NCBI GenBank assembly: GCA_043760535.1
Contig: JAYUOV010000280.1
Coordinates: forward strand, 1-8,843
Direction: 5' to 3'
DNA: 8,843 nucleotides
DNA from: JAZKFT01 sp043760535
GTDB lineage: Bacteria; Bacteroidota; Bacteroidia; Chitinophagales; Chitinophagaceae
This document shows, one piece after another, positions 6,129-8,843 of the stretch. A program made the position numbers and the translations under genes. Numbering within the stretch: position 1 is the first letter of the stretch; each line of letters starts with the position of its first letter. The notes under the pieces were generated by a model that saw nothing but the letters and a program-made list of their open reading frames with translations, had not been told where the DNA came from and ran no database searches.

Positions 6129-7058
6129 ATGCAACTAACAGATAAAATTTACATAGCCGGGCATCGTGGCATGGTAGGTTCTGCCATACACCGTAAACTT
6201 GTGGCTGAAGGGTTTTCCAATATTATTTACCGCACATCATCCGAACTAGATCTTAGAGATCAGAAAGCGGTGATTGATTTTTTTACAGTAGAAAAACCGG
6301 ATTATGTGTTTTTAGCTGCTGCCAAAGTGGGCGGTATAGTGGCTAACAATACGTACAGAGCCGATTTTATTTACGAAAATCTACAGGTGCAAAACAATGT
6401 AATTCACCAGTGCTATGTACACAATGTAAAAAAGCTGATGTTTATGGGCAGCAGTTGTATTTACCCAAAACTGGCTCCGCAGCCGCTTAAAGAAGCATAC
6501 CTGCTAACCGGATTGCTGGAAGATACCAACGAGCCTTATGCTATAGCCAAAATTGCCGGCATAAAAATGTGCGATGCTTACAGAAGCCAGTATGGGTGCA
6601 ACTTTATATCCATAATGCCCACTAACCTATACGGGCCTAACGATCATTACGACCTTAACAATTCGCATGTGTTGCCGGCGCTAATACGCAAGTTCCACGA
6701 AGCAAAAAAGGCACAACTACCCGAGGTTACCCTGTGGGGAACAGGTATGCCTAAAAGAGAATTTTTACATGCCGACGATCTGGCCGATGCTTGCTATTTC
6801 TTAATGCAGCAATACAACGAATCTGGACTAATAAACATTGGCACAGGCATAGACCAAACCATAAAAGAGCTGGCAGAACTGGTAAAAGAAACCACCGGTT
6901 ACCAGGGCAATATTATACTAGACACCAGCAAACCCGACGGTACACCCCGCAAACTGATGGATGTAACCAAACTGCACAACTTAGGCTGGCAGCACACTAT
7001 ACCGCTAGAACAAGGTGTAAAAATGGTGTACGAAGAATACGCACATAAAAATCCATAA
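6129..7058 (+). CDS. fcl: GDP-L-fucose synthase (GDP-4-keto-6-deoxymannose 3,5-epimerase/4-reductase)
   Basis: This bifunctional NADPH-dependent epimerase-reductase makes GDP-L-fucose from the product of gmd in the cytoplasm. The 309 residues match the usual family length. The nucleotide-binding motif is AGHRGMVGSA (Gly11, Gly14, Gly17). The catalytic residues known from the E. coli enzyme are all found: Ser108 and Cys110 in GSSCIYPK, Tyr137 and Lys141 in EPYAIAKIAG, and His180 in NNSH. PTNLYGPND, REFLHADDLAD, NIGTG and SKPDGTPRKLMDV are further family signatures. The start at 6129 is the only ATG that keeps the dinucleotide fold intact. With gmd it forms a complete route from GDP-mannose to GDP-fucose for surface glycans, but no glycosyltransferase is in the window. 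A second common name is wcaG. Confidence 0.97.
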   Translation: MQLTDKIYIAGHRGMVGSAIHRKLVAEGFSNIIYRTSSELDLRDQKAVIDFFTVEKPDYVFLAAAKVGGIVANNTYRADFIYENLQVQNNVIHQCYVHNVKKLMFMGSSCIYPKLAPQPLKEAYLLTGLLEDTNEPYAIAKIAGIKMCDAYRSQYGCNFISIMPTNLYGPNDHYDLNNSHVLPALIRKFHEAKKAQLPEVTLWGTGMPKREFLHADDLADACYFLMQQYNESGLINIGTGIDQTIKELAELVKETTGYQGNIILDTSKPDGTPRKLMDVTKLHNLGWQHTIPLEQGVKMVYEEYAHKNP

Positions 7059-7083
7059 TGGCTTGCTTATTAAATGCAGGCCA
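7059..7083 (+). terminator. Weak hairpin after fcl
   Basis: TGGCTTGC (7059-7066) can pair with GCAGGCCA (7076-7083) with one G-U pair around a 9-base A/T loop, immediately after the fcl stop codon. There is no U tract, so it may only be an RNA 3'-end stabiliser or chance. The acetyltransferase could therefore be co-transcribed with fcl. Confidence 0.3.
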
Positions 7084-7096
7084 AGGAGTTACTTTG
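7063..7096 (+). promoter_or_regulatory. Candidate promoter of the acetyltransferase gene
   Basis: TTG (7063-7065) and TTACTTTG (7089-7096) are separated by 23 bases, at the long end for a Bacteroidota promoter. The -7-like box is identical to the one upstream of gmd. It overlaps the weak hairpin after fcl and lies 42 bases before the ATG. Confidence 0.3.
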
Positions 7097-7138
7097 GGCT
7101 TTGGATGGATTTTATACCAAAAGATTGAACCATAGAAT

Positions 7139-7660
7139 ATGGAAATAGAAAACGCTTCTATTGCAGATATTGATGAAATTCTAAGGCTGTATGAACTTGC
7201 CAGAATTTACCAAAAAGAAAGATTTCCTGCAGTATGGCCGCATTTCGATAGTAGCCTTATAGCACAAGAAATCAATGAAAAAAGGCAATGGAAATTGGTA
7301 AGAGAAGATACCATTGCCTGCATTTGGGCCACCACAAAAAGTGACCCATTCATTTGGGAAGAAAGAAATGCGGAGCCATCCGTTTATATCCATCGTATAG
7401 CTACCAACCCTGTTTTCAGGGGCGAAAGCGTAGTGGTAGAAATTGTAGCCTGGGCTATAAAATATGCTAAAAAAAACCGCCTGCAATATGTTAGGCTTGA
7501 TACGGTTGGAGAAAATCAAAAATTGATAGCCTATTACAAAAAATGTGGTTTTACCTTTTTGGGTCTTTTTAAATTAAAAAATACCGAAGGGCTGCCAGAG
7601 CATTATCACAATGCCGAAGTAAGTTTATTTGAACTGGCCGTGAACCAAAAGCCTGTTTAA
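7139..7660 (+). CDS. GNAT-family N-acetyltransferase
   Basis: This 173-residue cytoplasmic protein has the GNAT fold and should move an acetyl group from acetyl-CoA to an amine; the substrate is not predictable. The core strand-loop-helix (motif A) is YIHRIATNP followed by the pyrophosphate loop FRGESVVVEIV at residues 93-103. The usual R/QxxGxG/A loop is degenerate here (R94 G95 E96 S97). Motif B is KLIAYYKKCGFTFLG (128-142), with the Tyr-Tyr and Cys-Gly-Phe typical of the family. The tail LPEHYHNAEVSLFEL recalls Bacteroidota GNATs I know of. The length is normal and the ATG at 7139 gives a complete first strand (MEIENASIADIDEIL). It follows fcl by 80 bases on the same strand, but nothing in the sequence links it to fucose metabolism. 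Confidence 0.88.
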   Translation: MEIENASIADIDEILRLYELARIYQKERFPAVWPHFDSSLIAQEINEKRQWKLVREDTIACIWATTKSDPFIWEERNAEPSVYIHRIATNPVFRGESVVVEIVAWAIKYAKKNRLQYVRLDTVGENQKLIAYYKKCGFTFLGLFKLKNTEGLPEHYHNAEVSLFELAVNQKPV

Positions 7661-7688
7661 TTTTATCTTTTTGCCACTAGGCACAAGG

Positions 7689-7746
7689 GTATATATTTTT
7701 ACTATATACTTAAGATCTATAATCAATCTTAAATTTTGCGTTAAGA
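7689..7746. repeat. Cluster of A/T-rich dyads and TTAAGA repeats
   Basis: GTATATA and TATATAC flank a 7-base loop (7689-7709). TTAAGAT and ATCTTAA flank a 9-base centre (7710-7732). A direct third copy, TTAAGA, follows at 7741-7746. The three TTAAGA half-sites are centred 17 and then 14 bases apart. Spaced half-sites like these are a common layout for regulator binding, but the A/T-rich composition raises the chance of coincidence. Confidence 0.35.
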
Positions 7747-7881
7747 ATACACGTTATTACATAAGCAACCAGAAAAGCACAAAATATAATCATAGCCAAT
7801 CTTTACTATGTTTAGTTGCATAATTTGTTGGGTAAATGCTTGTATCCTTCACTTTTTGGTCAAAACAATTTTAGCCGCATC

Positions 7882-7909
7882 TTGTTATTTTGTTTAATTC
7901 TCTATTTTG
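7882..7909 (+). promoter_or_regulatory. Candidate promoter of the MerR/B12 regulator gene
   Basis: TTG (7882-7884), a 17-base spacer and CTATTTTG (7902-7909) resemble the Bacteroidota -33/-7 promoter. The leader to the ATG at 7950 would be roughly 35 bases. No Shine-Dalgarno sequence precedes the start. Confidence 0.35.
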
Positions 7910-7949
7910 AGGTGAAAACAAAAAGTCACAATGTGCCGTTGAATTATTT

Positions 7950-8828
7950 ATGAACGCATTTACCATTAAAGACCTTGAAAACTTATCTGGCATAAAAGCC
8001 CATACCATACGTATTTGGGAGCAGCGGTATGCATTTTTAAAGCCACAACGTACCGAAACCAATATCCGCTATTACAGTAACGAGGAGTTGAAAATAATAC
8101 TCAATGTGGCGCTGCTTAATAAGTACGGGTTTAAAATATCGCACATAGATAAGATGAAGAATGGCGATTTATCTAATAAAATAATGGGACTTCATCAAAT
8201 ACAGGCTCAGCATGAACGCATTGTAAACGAAATGGTGTGTTCAATGGTAGATCTTGATATCGACCAGCTTGAAACCATTTTGGATGAATATATTTCGGCT
8301 AGGGGCATAGAAAAAACGATAACACAAATCATCTTTCCCTTTCTTGAAAAAATAGGCATCCTTTGGATAACCAATCATATAAACCCAGCCCAGGAACACC
8401 TTGTTACAAATGTTATCAGGCAAAAATTGATTGTGGGTATAGAAAGTGCCAAAAGCGTTGTGGCTGTCGATAAAACGCTTCTTTTATTTTTACCCGAAGG
8501 CGAACACCACGAATTAGGTCTGCTTTTTATCTATTACCTGCTGAAAAGTAAAGGAATAAAAGTATGGTACCTTGGAGCCAATGTGCCAGTAAAAGATCTT
8601 GATTTTGTTGTAAAAGTAAAAAAGCCCGACTATGTTTATACACACCTTACGTCGGTGGCTAACAGTTTTAATTTTGAAAAATTTCTGAATAAGCTCAGTT
8701 TGTTTCCTCCATCACTACCCATTATTGTTTCTGGTTTAATGACGCAGCAATACAAAAAGAAAGTACCTACAAACGTAAGTTTTAAAACATCGCTTCCCGA
8801 GGTAATGGAATACGTAGCCAGTTTATAA
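7950..8828 (+). CDS. MerR-family transcriptional regulator with a B12-binding domain (CarH/LitR-like)
   Basis: This 292-residue protein is a DNA-binding regulator with a cobalamin-sensing half. Residues 3-70 form a MerR-type winged helix-turn-helix (FTIKDLENLSGIKAHTIRIW, EQRY, NIRYYSNEEL). A helical cap domain (about 85-165) carries the W-x9-EH motif: Trp139, Glu149 and His150. A Rossmann-like B12-binding domain (about 174-290) has the ExHxxG motif (Glu185, His187, Gly190), with His187 the expected lower cobalt ligand. In Thermus and Myxococcus, proteins of this design (CarH) bind adenosylcobalamin, repress carotenoid genes in the dark and release DNA in light. The residue after the key Trp is Ile140, where I recall His132 in Thermus CarH, so the photochemistry may differ. 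Length and start are normal. Its targets, often carotenoid genes in such organisms, are not in the window. Confidence 0.93.
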   Translation: MNAFTIKDLENLSGIKAHTIRIWEQRYAFLKPQRTETNIRYYSNEELKIILNVALLNKYGFKISHIDKMKNGDLSNKIMGLHQIQAQHERIVNEMVCSMVDLDIDQLETILDEYISARGIEKTITQIIFPFLEKIGILWITNHINPAQEHLVTNVIRQKLIVGIESAKSVVAVDKTLLLFLPEGEHHELGLLFIYYLLKSKGIKVWYLGANVPVKDLDFVVKVKKPDYVYTHLTSVANSFNFEKFLNKLSLFPPSLPIIVSGLMTQQYKKKVPTNVSFKTSLPEVMEYVASL

Positions 8829-8843
8829 AAGTATCTTTTCGTT

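Larger units (their letters stand above)
7661..7949. other. A/T-rich intergenic region upstream of the MerR-type regulator
   Basis: No ORF or RNA gene is supported here. It contains the inverted repeats GTATATA/TATATAC (7689-7695 and 7703-7709) and TTAAGAT/ATCTTAA (7710-7716 and 7726-7732). A further TTAAGA lies at 7741-7746. The closely spaced dyads could be operator sites or a weak terminator for the acetyltransferase gene. The MerR-gene promoter candidate lies near the right end. Confidence 0.5.

Noticed and set aside
6791..7048. 85-codon plus-strand frame inside fcl
   Set aside because: It is a shifted frame of fcl with a His/Arg/Thr-rich composition typical of an out-of-frame shadow.
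4893..7660. A full capsule or O-antigen cluster
   Set aside because: Only gmd and fcl are present. There is no glycosyltransferase, flippase or polymerase, and a GNAT protein alone does not make a polysaccharide locus.
7871..8062. 63-codon minus-strand open frame over the regulator start
   Set aside because: It overlaps the start and helix-turn-helix of the clear MerR gene on the other strand and has no family resemblance.

Overview
This window looks like chromosomal DNA of a member of the Bacteroidota, most likely a Chitinophagaceae-type organism. The evidence is indirect but consistent. Start codons lack Shine-Dalgarno sequences and sit behind A/T-rich leaders. Several genes are preceded by a TTG ... 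T(T/A)nTTTG arrangement like the Bacteroidota -33/-7 promoter. The secreted protease has the mosaic make-up common in that phylum: S8 peptidase, repeated fibronectin-III-like modules and a MAM/jelly-roll-like domain. No rRNA, tRNA, CRISPR array or complete mobile element was seen.

Layout. The left edge (1-109, minus) holds the first 36 codons of an unidentified gene. A strong 13-bp hairpin terminator (136-171) separates it from a large minus-strand gene (184-3315) for a secreted subtilisin-like protease. The protease stops abruptly inside a C-terminal module and shows no type IX secretion sorting domain. A divergent, A/T-rich spacer (3316-3602) leads to a small plus-strand orphan ORF (about 3603-3953). 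A 0.94-kb stretch (3954-4892) follows with no intact gene. It contains a frameshifted fragment that faintly resembles the C-terminal part of RHS-type cell-surface proteins of Chitinophagaceae.

The right half is ordinary and well supported, all on the plus strand. gmd (4893-6008) and fcl (6129-7058) encode the two enzymes that convert GDP-D-mannose to GDP-L-fucose, used for fucosylated surface polysaccharide or glycoprotein glycans. A textbook intrinsic terminator (6035-6072) lies between them, and fcl appears to have its own promoter with almost no leader. A GNAT acetyltransferase (7139-7660) follows. Last comes a MerR-family regulator with a C-terminal B12-binding domain (7950-8828), similar in design to the light-sensing repressors CarH/LitR. 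Its target is probably outside the window.

I did not find a convincing undescribed multi-gene system. The best leads are the B12-dependent regulator, which keeps the cobalamin motifs but lacks the histidine that follows the key Trp in CarH; the truncated protease; and the scarred region between 3.3 and 4.9 kb.
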